A stretch of DNA of 64,000 bases from JBMNTP01 sp050945795 (GTDB taxonomy: Bacteria; Bacillota; Clostridia; Christensenellales; MGBC116941), in NCBI GenBank assembly GCA_050945795.1, contig JBMNTP010000001.1, positions 186,001 to 250,000 of the forward strand. The letters run 5' to 3'. The first letter of the stretch is position 1; each line of letters starts with the position of its first letter. Below the pieces are notes generated by a model. The model worked only from the letters and a program-made list of their open reading frames with translations. It searched no databases and was not told the DNA's origin. The position numbers were made by a program, and so were the translations under genes. Shown here piece by piece: positions 7,955 to 15,216 of this stretch.

Positions 7955-10039
7955 ATGAAAGAGTACAAGGCCAGTCACATCCGTAATATTGCTACTATCG
8001 GGCATGGCGGAGAGGGAAAAACGACCCTTACTGAAGCCATGCTTTTCAATGCAGGAGTTATAGACCGCATGGGCAGGGTGGAGGACGGAACCACCGTAGT
8101 AGACTATGACCCCGAAGAAATAAAAAGGCAAATTTCAATAAGCGCGGCGGTAGCTCCGTTTGAATTTGATTCCCACAAAATCAATATAATCGATTGCCCC
8201 GGCTATTTTGATTTCATCGGCGAGGTATCGCAGGCGATGGTGGCGGCGGACGGCGCGCTTATAGTAGTTGGAGCGGCGTCCGGCGTTATAGTTGGAACGG
8301 AAAAGGCATGGGATGCCTGTGAGCAGCACAATATGCCGCGTATGTTTGTCGTTAATCAGATGGACAGAGAGCATGTTGACTTCTCTAAGGTTCTAGGTCA
8401 GCTTAAAGAAAACTATGGCACAGCGATAGTGCCGCTTCAGATCCCCATAGTCGAAAATGAAGTTTTCAAGGGCTATATCGATGTAATAGACAAAAAGGCA
8501 TACGAATTCGCCGGTAAAGGCTTAAAGGAAGTACCTGTTCCTGAAAACCTCTCGGATCTTCTTGAGAGCAGCTATGAAGCGGTTGTAGAGGCTGCCGCCG
8601 AAAGCGACGAGGAGCTCATGGAAAAATACTTCGAGGGCGAGGAGCTTACACTTGACGAAATCAAAAAAGGATTGCGCGACGGCGTACTTTCATGCAGCGC
8701 GGCTCCTGTCACCTGCTCTGCCGCTACCATTCACGCCGGCGTTACCACCATTATAAAAGATATGATAAGCTATATGCCCTCCCCCGCCGATGTCGCGGCG
8801 GCTAAAGGCGTTAATCCCAAGAATAATGAAGAAGTTGAAAGGCAATGCGACGATAAGGCTCCTTTCTCGGCGCAGGTGTTTAAAACAGTCGCCGATCCGT
8901 TTGTTGGAAAGTTGTCGCTATTTAGGGTTATGTCGGGCAAACTTACAAGCGATATGACCATGTATAACAGCAATGCCGAAAAAAACGAGAAAGTCGGCAC
9001 AATATATGTCATGCGCGGCAAAAAGCAAACTACTGTACAGTCGCTTTCCGCCGGTGATATAGGCGCTGTTGCAAAGCTTCAATATACCGTTACTGGAGAT
9101 ACGCTTTGCGACCAGGCCAACGCTGTAAAATTCCCGTCCATAGAATTTCCGAAACCCAGTATATCGCTCGCTGTAAACTCAAAGAAAGAGGGCGATGAGG
9201 ACAAGATTTTCTCCGGCCTTCACAGGCTTGAAGAAGAGGATCCCACCTTCTCAGTCGATAAAAACGCCGAAACAGGCGATACTATGATAAGCGGCATGGG
9301 CGAATTGCATCTTGAGGTTATATGCCGCAAGCTGTTTAACAAATTCAATGTCGAGGCGGTGCTGGTAGATCCTAAGATACCTTACCGTGAGACTATAAAG
9401 AAGGCTGTTAAGGCGGAAGGCAAACATAAGAAACAATCGGGCGGACACGGACAGTACGGCCATTGCTGGATAGAGTTCGAACCTATTTTAGATGGCTCCG
9501 CCGAGTTTGAATTCATAGATAAAATTGTCGGCGGCGTAGTGCCCAGGCAATATATACCCGCTGTTGAAAAAGGGTTGCGCGAAAGCATGACAAAAGGCGT
9601 TTTAGCGGGATACCCCGTTGTCAATGTACGCTGCACGCTGTATGACGGCTCATACCACAGCGTTGACTCGTCTGAAATGGCTTTCAAAACGGCTGCCCGA
9701 CTCGCGTTTAGGAAAGGCTGCGCGCAGGCTAATCCTGTAATACTTGAGCCTATATACAAAGTCGAGGTGACAATCCCCGATGAATACATGGGCGATGTAA
9801 TAGGCGATATGAACCGTCGCCGCGGCCGCATAATGGGCATGACGCCTGAAAACGGCAAGCAGACGGTAGCCGCCGAGGCACCGCTCTCAGAGATGTTTAA
9901 ATACACCACCGACCTTCGCTCTATGACACAGGCGCGCGGATCGTTTACAATGGAGTTTGAGCGTTACGAGGAAGCTCCCGCCAACATAGCCGCCAAGATA
10001 GTAGAGCAGGCTAAGCGTGAGGACGAAGACGAAGAATAA
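7955..10039 (+). CDS. Elongation factor G-like GTPase (EF-G paralogue)
   Basis: This 694-residue translational GTPase has the full EF-G domain set: G domain (1-270), domain II (about 290-370), and domains III-V to the C-terminus. The P-loop is GHGGEGKT. The G3 motif is DCPGYFDF instead of the DTPGHVDF of housekeeping EF-G, so the usual catalytic histidine is tyrosine. The G4 motif reads NQMD (residues 134-137) where NKxD is expected. The GHGG and PGYFDF features place it with EF-G-like paralogues and not with canonical fusA, and no rpsL/rpsG/tuf neighbours are present. ATG 7955 has GGGGG nine bases upstream, so the longer upstream frame is not used. The precise role (translocation, recycling or another ribosomal step) is unknown. 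Confidence 0.9.
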   Translation: MKEYKASHIRNIATIGHGGEGKTTLTEAMLFNAGVIDRMGRVEDGTTVVDYDPEEIKRQISISAAVAPFEFDSHKINIIDCPGYFDFIGEVSQAMVAADGALIVVGAASGVIVGTEKAWDACEQHNMPRMFVVNQMDREHVDFSKVLGQLKENYGTAIVPLQIPIVENEVFKGYIDVIDKKAYEFAGKGLKEVPVPENLSDLLESSYEAVVEAAAESDEELMEKYFEGEELTLDEIKKGLRDGVLSCSAAPVTCSAATIHAGVTTIIKDMISYMPSPADVAAAKGVNPKNNEEVERQCDDKAPFSAQVFKTVADPFVGKLSLFRVMSGKLTSDMTMYNSNAEKNEKVGTIYVMRGKKQTTVQSLSAGDIGAVAKLQYTVTGDTLCDQANAVKFPSIEFPKPSISLAVNSKKEGDEDKIFSGLHRLEEEDPTFSVDKNAETGDTMISGMGELHLEVICRKLFNKFNVEAVLVDPKIPYRETIKKAVKAEGKHKKQSGGHGQYGHCWIEFEPILDGSAEFEFIDKIVGGVVPRQYIPAVEKGLRESMTKGVLAGYPVVNVRCTLYDGSYHSVDSSEMAFKTAARLAFRKGCAQANPVILEPIYKVEVTIPDEYMGDVIGDMNRRRGRIMGMTPENGKQTVAAEAPLSEMFKYTTDLRSMTQARGSFTMEFERYEEAPANIAAKIVEQAKREDEDEE

Positions 10040-10084
10040 TCTTCTCCGGCAATAAATTCAGATTGCATAAAACATAAGGTTATC

Positions 10085-10118
10085 AAAGATGCCGCCCCTT
10101 TTGAGGCGGCATCTTTTT
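10085..10118. terminator. Bidirectional terminator
   Basis: A 12-bp stem (AAAGATGCCGCC with GGCGGCATCTTT) is flanked by T-rich sequence on the plus strand. It ends the EF-G paralogue transcript and could also stop the small minus-strand gene at 10163. Confidence 0.9.
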
Positions 10119-10162
10119 ACGCATCTATAACTTCAATAAACATCAAAGATCATGGCTTTTGG

Positions 10163-10339
10163 CTATACCGCCTTTTTGGCTCCATCCCGGCGGCACTTCG
10201 GCTTTCTCTTATATAATATTATATGCCTGACGTTTTTACTCTGCTCCTGTTTCTCGCCGCCCGCCTTAACATACAGCGCGAACCCCAGCATTATAGCCCC
10301 CATCATAACACTCTCGCCATACATACCAACAAAATCCAC
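10163..10339 (-). CDS. Possible small membrane protein (58 aa)
   Basis: A minus-strand frame starting at GTG 10339 is preceded by GGAGG with an eight-base gap. It encodes a short protein with one hydrophobic helix (about residues 8-26) followed by a strongly basic tail. The good ribosome-binding site and membrane-then-basic pattern make it more credible than overlapping plus-strand frames, which have no such signal. A longer TTG start at 10393 has no ribosome-binding site. The family is not recognised. Confidence 0.4.
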   Translation of the reverse strand: MDFVGMYGESVMMGAIMLGFALYVKAGGEKQEQSKNVRHIILYKRKPKCRRDGAKKAV

Positions 10340-10569
10340 TTTTGCCACCTCCGCTGTCTTTATGCTATAAGCATACAACAGCACCTGACCCAAAAATGGT
10401 ATATGCGGAGCGGCAAGCTTCTTAAAATATACTAGACCAGCTAATTACGAAACAGCACCTTTTGAGCCACACCTGCTGAAACAATCGGCAGTTCATGGTT
10501 TTAGATTATATTCTATTGGTGGCGAAGAACGACTTGAGCCTTGTCTTTTAACATCTTTTAAGTTTATAG

Positions 10570-10598
10570 CAATCTATTGAAGCGCTTAACCGCATATG
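10570..10598 (+). promoter_or_regulatory. Candidate promoter for the zinc-ribbon membrane protein
   Basis: TTGAAG (10570-10575), a 17-base spacer and TATAAT (10593-10598) would produce a leader of about 260 bases. Confidence 0.5.
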
Positions 10599-10639
10599 CT
10601 ATAATTCGTGCATATACTTATAGTAAGTATTGTACTTAT

Positions 10640-10850
10640 ATAGCACCATAGATGCCTTCAAAGTTCTTTGCATTAGAAATAGCTCCTACGCGGTGCGTCC
10701 AGTATAATTATAATAATATCCTATAGCGGGCGGGCATTTCTGCGATAATTATGAGCAGAAAGCGCCGTCTTATGACTTGTAGCGGCAAACTACTGAGGGG
10801 CGGGCGTTGCGTTCGTCCCTCGGATTACAATTATGGCAAAATTAATATGA
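10640..10850 (+). other. Long structured leader, no gene recognised
   Basis: Between the candidate promoter and the 10864 start there is no credible gene. Two possible hairpins are visible: TTTCTGC (10737-10743) with GCAGAAA (10755-10761), and CTGAGGG (10793-10799) with CCCTCGG (10817-10823). They match no riboswitch class I can name. Confidence 0.35.
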
Positions 10851-10863
10851 TGGGGTGGAGTCT

Positions 10864-11805
10864 ATGAGTATAAGGTATCTGAACAACCTAACGCAATTGG
10901 CGGCTAATTCCGGATTATCGGTGGATAGCCAGATAGGCACTTTGTTTGGCGTAAGGGACGGTTATTCCGTCTTGTTAACCCGCTTAAACAACAACTATCA
11001 ATTCGCTATTAGCGTGGCGGTATGCCGAGACGGGGAACTGCCTGACGCAAAAATGCTTAAAACAGCCGTTAAAGATTATAAATCACTAACAGGTTGTATC
11101 GTTCAGCGCTATAAAGCCACCTATATCATTAAGCGCGGAATGAGCAAGTATAAAACCAATGAAAACGTGCTTCAAGCGCTTAATGATCTTACCCGTTTCC
11201 TTAGGGAAAACAGCTTTCAAAACTGCTGCCAAGGCTGCGCCAAAACCGGCGCGGCAGACGCTTACAACGTTTCCGGCGCGGACGCATTGCTATGCCCCGA
11301 ATGCTTTACCGCCAGCAGCGACGCAATAGATTTAAGGGCGCAGGAACAGTCCCGCAAGCCGGAGAACGTCGTGGGCGGCATAGTCGGCGCGTTTTTAGGC
11401 TCGCTTATCGGCGTGGCGGTGATTGTTATAATTGGTCAGCTAGGGTTTGTGGCGTCGCTATCCGGCGTCGTTATGGGCGTGTGTACCGTTAAGGGCTATG
11501 AGCTTTTAGGCGGGCGGCTGAGCAATAAAGGTATAGTAATCAGTATTGTTCTAATGCTGCTCATGATCTATGTGGGCAATCGCGTAGATTGGGCGCTGCT
11601 GATTGCCGCAACCTTTGAAGTGGGGATTATAGAGTCATTTAATGCCGTTCCGATTCTTTACAGCGAAGGCTATCTTACAGGCTATATTGCCGAGCTTCTA
11701 ATGGTCTATGGCTTTGCTGCGCTTGGCGCCATACCCACCATAATTAATCGTGTGCGCGATCGCGAGAACGAAAATGTCGCCCGTAAAATGATATCGCATA
11801 GTTAA
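10864..11805 (+). CDS. Unknown protein: soluble domain, zinc ribbon, four membrane helices
   Basis: The 313-residue product has an N-terminal soluble region of about 120 residues. A four-cysteine zinc-ribbon-like segment (CCQGC then CPEC) follows, then a linker and about four hydrophobic helices in the last 140 residues, with a short basic tail. I do not recognise the family. ATG 10864 follows GGGGTGGAG; an in-frame GTG at 10855 lies inside that ribosome-binding site and is unlikely. The gene stands alone with its own promoter and a hairpin downstream. Confidence 0.7.
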   Translation: MSIRYLNNLTQLAANSGLSVDSQIGTLFGVRDGYSVLLTRLNNNYQFAISVAVCRDGELPDAKMLKTAVKDYKSLTGCIVQRYKATYIIKRGMSKYKTNENVLQALNDLTRFLRENSFQNCCQGCAKTGAADAYNVSGADALLCPECFTASSDAIDLRAQEQSRKPENVVGGIVGAFLGSLIGVAVIVIIGQLGFVASLSGVVMGVCTVKGYELLGGRLSNKGIVISIVLMLLMIYVGNRVDWALLIAATFEVGIIESFNAVPILYSEGYLTGYIAELLMVYGFAALGAIPTIINRVRDRENENVARKMISHS

Positions 11806-11866
11806 ACGGCTACACTTGGTTAAATTGTATCCAGACAAGAAAAATAAGTGACACCGCAAAATTAAA

Positions 11867-11909
11867 AAGGTCGAGCCCGTATTAAAACTTTTAGTAAGGC
11901 TCGGCCTTT
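11867..11909 (+). terminator. Probable terminator
   Basis: AAAGGTCGAGCC pairs with GGCTCGGCCTTT across a loop of about 20 bases, 60 bases after the zinc-ribbon gene. The T-run is short. Confidence 0.55.
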
Positions 11910-11982
11910 ATGTACTTCCCGCCATCAAAAAATTCATATCTCGGTAACAATAAGAACATCACTCACCGTAGCGGCAGTCTGC

Positions 11983-12141
11983 AATATCCGTTTCTTTTGG
12001 GCTATGCTTCTTTTCGTAAAGAGAAAATAGTATGAGTGACCATACATAGCATAGACCGGAATATAAAAATATCACGAACCGCGAAAGCAGTTCGTGATAT
12101 CCGTTTCTTTTTGGTTACTTTTTCTTTTCAAAAAAAGTAAC
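11983..12141 (-). repeat. Two-hairpin module, two tandem copies behind tRNA-Leu(GAG)
   Basis: Read on the minus strand, the tRNA CCA end runs directly into a hairpin, GTTACTTTTTTT...AAAAAGTAAC. The linker CAAAAAGAAACGGATATC follows (complement of about 12097-12114), and then a second hairpin, ATATCACGAAC...GTTCGTGATAT, with a T-run that should terminate transcription. A second, worn copy with CCAAAAGAAACGGATATT ends near 11983. The same arrangement follows the other two tRNA genes. Confidence 0.75.
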
Positions 12142-12224
12142 TGGTGCGGTCACCGGGACTTGAACCCGGATGGTTGCCCACACGCCCCTCAAACGTGCGC
12201 GTCTGCCAGTTCCGCCATGACCGC
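12142..12224 (-). tRNA. tRNA-Leu (anticodon GAG)
   Basis: The 7-bp acceptor stem GCGGTCA/TGACCGC, encoded CCA, a T-arm with GGTTCAAGTCC, and a long variable arm are visible. The anticodon stem CACGT/GCGTG encloses TTGAGGG, giving anticodon GAG for CUC/CUU codons. Confidence 0.95.
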
Positions 12225-12284
12225 TTAATATCATGCAGGATTTATTTTAATAGTTTGTGACCAAAAAGTCAACACCCAAATGCT

Positions 12285-13997
12285 TTATTCCTCAACAATA
12301 TACCATTTATCTACCTGTCTTGTGTAGTCGATATCCCTTAGGCCGTATATCCCGCGCACCTTATTCCTGTATACCAGCGTATTACATCTAAAGTAAAGGC
12401 CAATAATCGGTATCTCACGATTTACCAGTAATTGCATCTCGCTTACGGCGGCCTTAAACGACGTTTCATCCTCCGCCTCGATTATGGAACTTAGCACAGC
12501 ATCCATCTTGGGGGAAGAATACCCGCCTACATTCTTATCGCCGCCGCTACCCAGCATAAAACGGAAATCCGGCATGGTGGAAAGATAAACTCCGGTAAGC
12601 GCAAGCTGGAAATTGCCGTTTTGAACATCCAATGTAAACTCATCCCAAGGCTTGGCTACCACCTCAACGCTAAATCCTACTCTCTCAAGCTGATCGGCTA
12701 TGATGTACGCCGCTTCATGCCTTATAGGGTTGTCCGCATTCTCGCTGACTAAAAGGCGCAAATGGAGCGTTTGCAGCTTGCCGTCGGTGCCCATAGCCTC
12801 AAGCTGCTTAGGGTCTCCATTTCTGTCCGTCCAGCCGGCCTGCTCTAGGAAACTCTGCGCCTGCATAAGGTCATGCTCTACAAACTCCGACGCCGTGCCG
12901 TTATACAGCCAGGAATTCGCGCTTATAGGCGAATCTGCCGTTATAGCGTGGCTGTAGACAGCTTTTGATATTATCTCCCGCTTATCAAGGGCACTGGCTA
13001 TGGCTTGCCTTACAAGTATATTTTTAAGTATAGGGTCGTTAAGGTTTGGCAAAAGGTAATCAAAAACCTGCGACTGCATATCCATAATCGTCGTACCTTT
13101 TATGCCTCTATATCTTCCGGAATGGAGCAGCGAGGAATTTATCATATCCACCTCGCCGTCCGAGTATTTCATAAGCTCCTCATCGTGAGTCTTAACAGCG
13201 GTAAAGTAAATGCTGTCTATGTACGGGCGGCTTTTCCACCATTTGTCGTTTACAACAAGCCTCATATGTCCTCCCGCCTCATAGCTCTCCACCACATAAG
13301 GCCCTGTGCCCGAATACAGGCCGGCGGCCGTCTTTGGCACTACGGGGAAGGTCATGGCGTAAAGCAGGCTGTAACCGCTTGTCTTGGGCTTTACAGCAAG
13401 CGTCATATCATCTCTTACAGAGTACGACTCAATCGCCTCCGCCACGCTTTTATAAAGCGGAGCGTTAGAGGCCGTACCTTTCGAGCCTCCATTCTGCCCA
13501 GAAGTTAGTGCTTCTTCATCGCCATTGTCGCCGTCAGCATCGTCCTCATCGGGGGTATTGGATGTATCTCCCGCTGCCACTCCTATTATTCTTTGTATGG
13601 AATGGGCTATATCATTTGCTGTAAGCGCGCCGCCGCCATGCCAGGTCACATTCTCACGCACTCGAAACACCCAAGTGCCGTCCGCCTCGACTTCCCAACT
13701 TTCGCAAAGCTCCGGCGCCGGCTTTCCCGCTTCATCCAAACGGATGGGGCTTTCATATATAAGCCATAGCATAGATGCAAGCTCCCGCGTATCCGCCTTT
13801 ATAGGGTCCATAGATTCTATACCGGCCGGCATCACCGACCTTAGCTCTCCGCCCGTGACCGGCTGCTCAGTAGCCTGCGGCGATGGAACCGGCGTTGTAG
13901 TCCCCGCCGTTGTCTCAACCCGATCTAAAACAGCGCAGGACGTCAGCATAAGAACCGACAGCGCGGCGGCAATAATTTTTAATATATTACTCTTCAT
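12285..13997 (-). CDS. Oligopeptide-type ABC transporter substrate-binding lipoprotein
   Basis: This is a family-5 extracellular solute-binding protein (OppA/DppA type) of 570 residues. A lipoprotein signal with lipobox LTSC sits at residues 18-21, and family landmarks such as PELCESWEVEADGTWVFRVR and the ANDIAHSIQR segment follow. An acidic insertion near residues 145-165 is unusual. The ATG overlaps the end of the transglycosylase gene by 11 bases, so the two are probably translationally coupled. No permease or ATPase gene is adjacent, so it is an orphan receptor here; a peptide is the likely ligand, but this is inferred from the family only. Confidence 0.9.
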   Translation of the reverse strand: MKSNILKIIAAALSVLMLTSCAVLDRVETTAGTTTPVPSPQATEQPVTGGELRSVMPAGIESMDPIKADTRELASMLWLIYESPIRLDEAGKPAPELCESWEVEADGTWVFRVRENVTWHGGGALTANDIAHSIQRIIGVAAGDTSNTPDEDDADGDNGDEEALTSGQNGGSKGTASNAPLYKSVAEAIESYSVRDDMTLAVKPKTSGYSLLYAMTFPVVPKTAAGLYSGTGPYVVESYEAGGHMRLVVNDKWWKSRPYIDSIYFTAVKTHDEELMKYSDGEVDMINSSLLHSGRYRGIKGTTIMDMQSQVFDYLLPNLNDPILKNILVRQAIASALDKREIISKAVYSHAITADSPISANSWLYNGTASEFVEHDLMQAQSFLEQAGWTDRNGDPKQLEAMGTDGKLQTLHLRLLVSENADNPIRHEAAYIIADQLERVGFSVEVVAKPWDEFTLDVQNGNFQLALTGVYLSTMPDFRFMLGSGGDKNVGGYSSPKMDAVLSSIIEAEDETSFKAAVSEMQLLVNREIPIIGLYFRCNTLVYRNKVRGIYGLRDIDYTRQVDKWYIVEE

Positions 13998-14610
13998 CTG
14001 GAAGCAGTTCCTTTCGATGCAGCCTTAGATAATAATCATAGGCATCCATAACCTTATCGACATAGCTGTCTGTCTCGGGATAAGGTATAGTATGCAGCGT
14101 CTTACCGTCATCGCTGTACTTTTCCTCTTTAAGCCACGACGCCGCGGCATTATGACCAGCATTATACGCCGCCAGCATTACCCGCGTATCCTCGAACCGC
14201 TCGGAAATAAAATAGAGGTACCAGCAGCCCATTTGAATATTCATCTCCGGCTCTATAAGCATATCGGGTATAAAATTATCAATGCCCAGCTTACCGGCTA
14301 TCCATTCCCCTGTTTCCGGCATAACCTGCATAAGCCCTAGCGCCCCCACTCTAGACTCGGCGTAAGTACGAAAACGGCTTTCCGTTCTTATAAGCGAGGC
14401 TACAAGCACAGGGTCGAGCGAATATTCCTTAGAATATTTAAGTATAAGATCGGTGTATTCAAGCGGATACTCACGGCGCACAGCCGCGTCTTTAAGTATA
14501 AGCCCGCCTATAACGGCGGCACAAAGCAGGAGCAGCGCAACAACGGCATATATTATCCTTTTGGTGGAGCGCCTCATTTTGCGCGGCCTGCCGCTATACC
14601 TTACTCCCAT
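13987..14610 (-). CDS. Membrane-anchored lytic transglycosylase (SLT domain)
   Basis: The 207-residue protein has a basic N-terminus, one membrane helix (about residues 18-40) and an extracellular SLT domain. The catalytic glutamate lies in RTESRF, followed by GALGLMQVMPETG and AAYNAG, the family's three signature segments. It should cleave peptidoglycan glycan strands between MurNAc and GlcNAc to give 1,6-anhydro ends. It overlaps coaE upstream and the substrate-binding lipoprotein downstream, so it sits in a polA-coaE operon, an arrangement seen in other Bacillota. GGGAGAGG precedes the ATG. Confidence 0.93.
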   Translation of the reverse strand: MGVRYSGRPRKMRRSTKRIIYAVVALLLLCAAVIGGLILKDAAVRREYPLEYTDLILKYSKEYSLDPVLVASLIRTESRFRTYAESRVGALGLMQVMPETGEWIAGKLGIDNFIPDMLIEPEMNIQMGCWYLYFISERFEDTRVMLAAYNAGHNAAASWLKEEKYSDDGKTLHTIPYPETDSYVDKVMDAYDYYLRLHRKELLPDEE

Positions 14611-15205
14611 ACCCCTCTCCCTTAAGCGCGGTTGTAAAAAGCCTTTCGGCAGCCGCTAACGTCTGCTCGACAGTCCCGGAATTATCTATAACAGCTAAAG
14701 CATATTTGCGCTTTTCATCATCCGGCATTTGTGAACGTATAGCCGCCTCCGCCTGCTCGCGCTCAACACCATCTCTCGCCATAATCCTCTCTATACGCTG
14801 CTCCATATCCGCTACTACAAGCCATACCTCATCACACATAGACTGCATACCCGCCTCTATAAGCAGCGGTGCGTCTATAACAGCGGCTCTAACTCCCGCC
14901 TTCTTAAGCTCGTCTAGCCGGCGGCGCGTCTGTTCGATTATTATAGGATGCAGCAAAGCGTCGGACTTGCGTTTTACAGATGGGTCTGAAAAAATCGCCG
15001 TTCTAAACGCCGCCCTGTCAAGCACGCCATCAGGCGCAAAGCGCGGCATCTCTTCCATTATCTTTTTAATGCCGCTGCCGCCCGGGCGCATAATTCTTTT
15101 GGCTATTTCATCGGCGCTTATAACGGCGGCCCCTAGCTTTATAAGATGTGATGACACAACAGACTTTCCTGCCGCTATGCCCCCCGTTAATCCAATTATC
15201 CTCAT
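14594..15205 (-). CDS. coaE: Dephospho-CoA kinase
   Basis: CoaE phosphorylates dephospho-CoA in the last step of coenzyme A synthesis. The P-loop GLTGGIAAGKS is at the N-terminus, the SADEIAK and DAPLL segments are present, and the 203-residue length is normal. ATG 15205 is preferred over TTG 15214 because AGGA lies about nine bases upstream, overlapping the polA stop. The 3' end overlaps the transglycosylase start by 17 bases, indicating coupling. Confidence 0.95.
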   Translation of the reverse strand: MRIIGLTGGIAAGKSVVSSHLIKLGAAVISADEIAKRIMRPGGSGIKKIMEEMPRFAPDGVLDRAAFRTAIFSDPSVKRKSDALLHPIIIEQTRRRLDELKKAGVRAAVIDAPLLIEAGMQSMCDEVWLVVADMEQRIERIMARDGVEREQAEAAIRSQMPDDEKRKYALAVIDNSGTVEQTLAAAERLFTTALKGEGYGSKV

Positions 15206-15216
15206 AAAATACAATC

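Noticed and set aside
10152..10435. Two plus-strand frames of 72 and 70 codons
   Set aside because: No ribosome-binding sites; the opposite-strand small frame has better signals.
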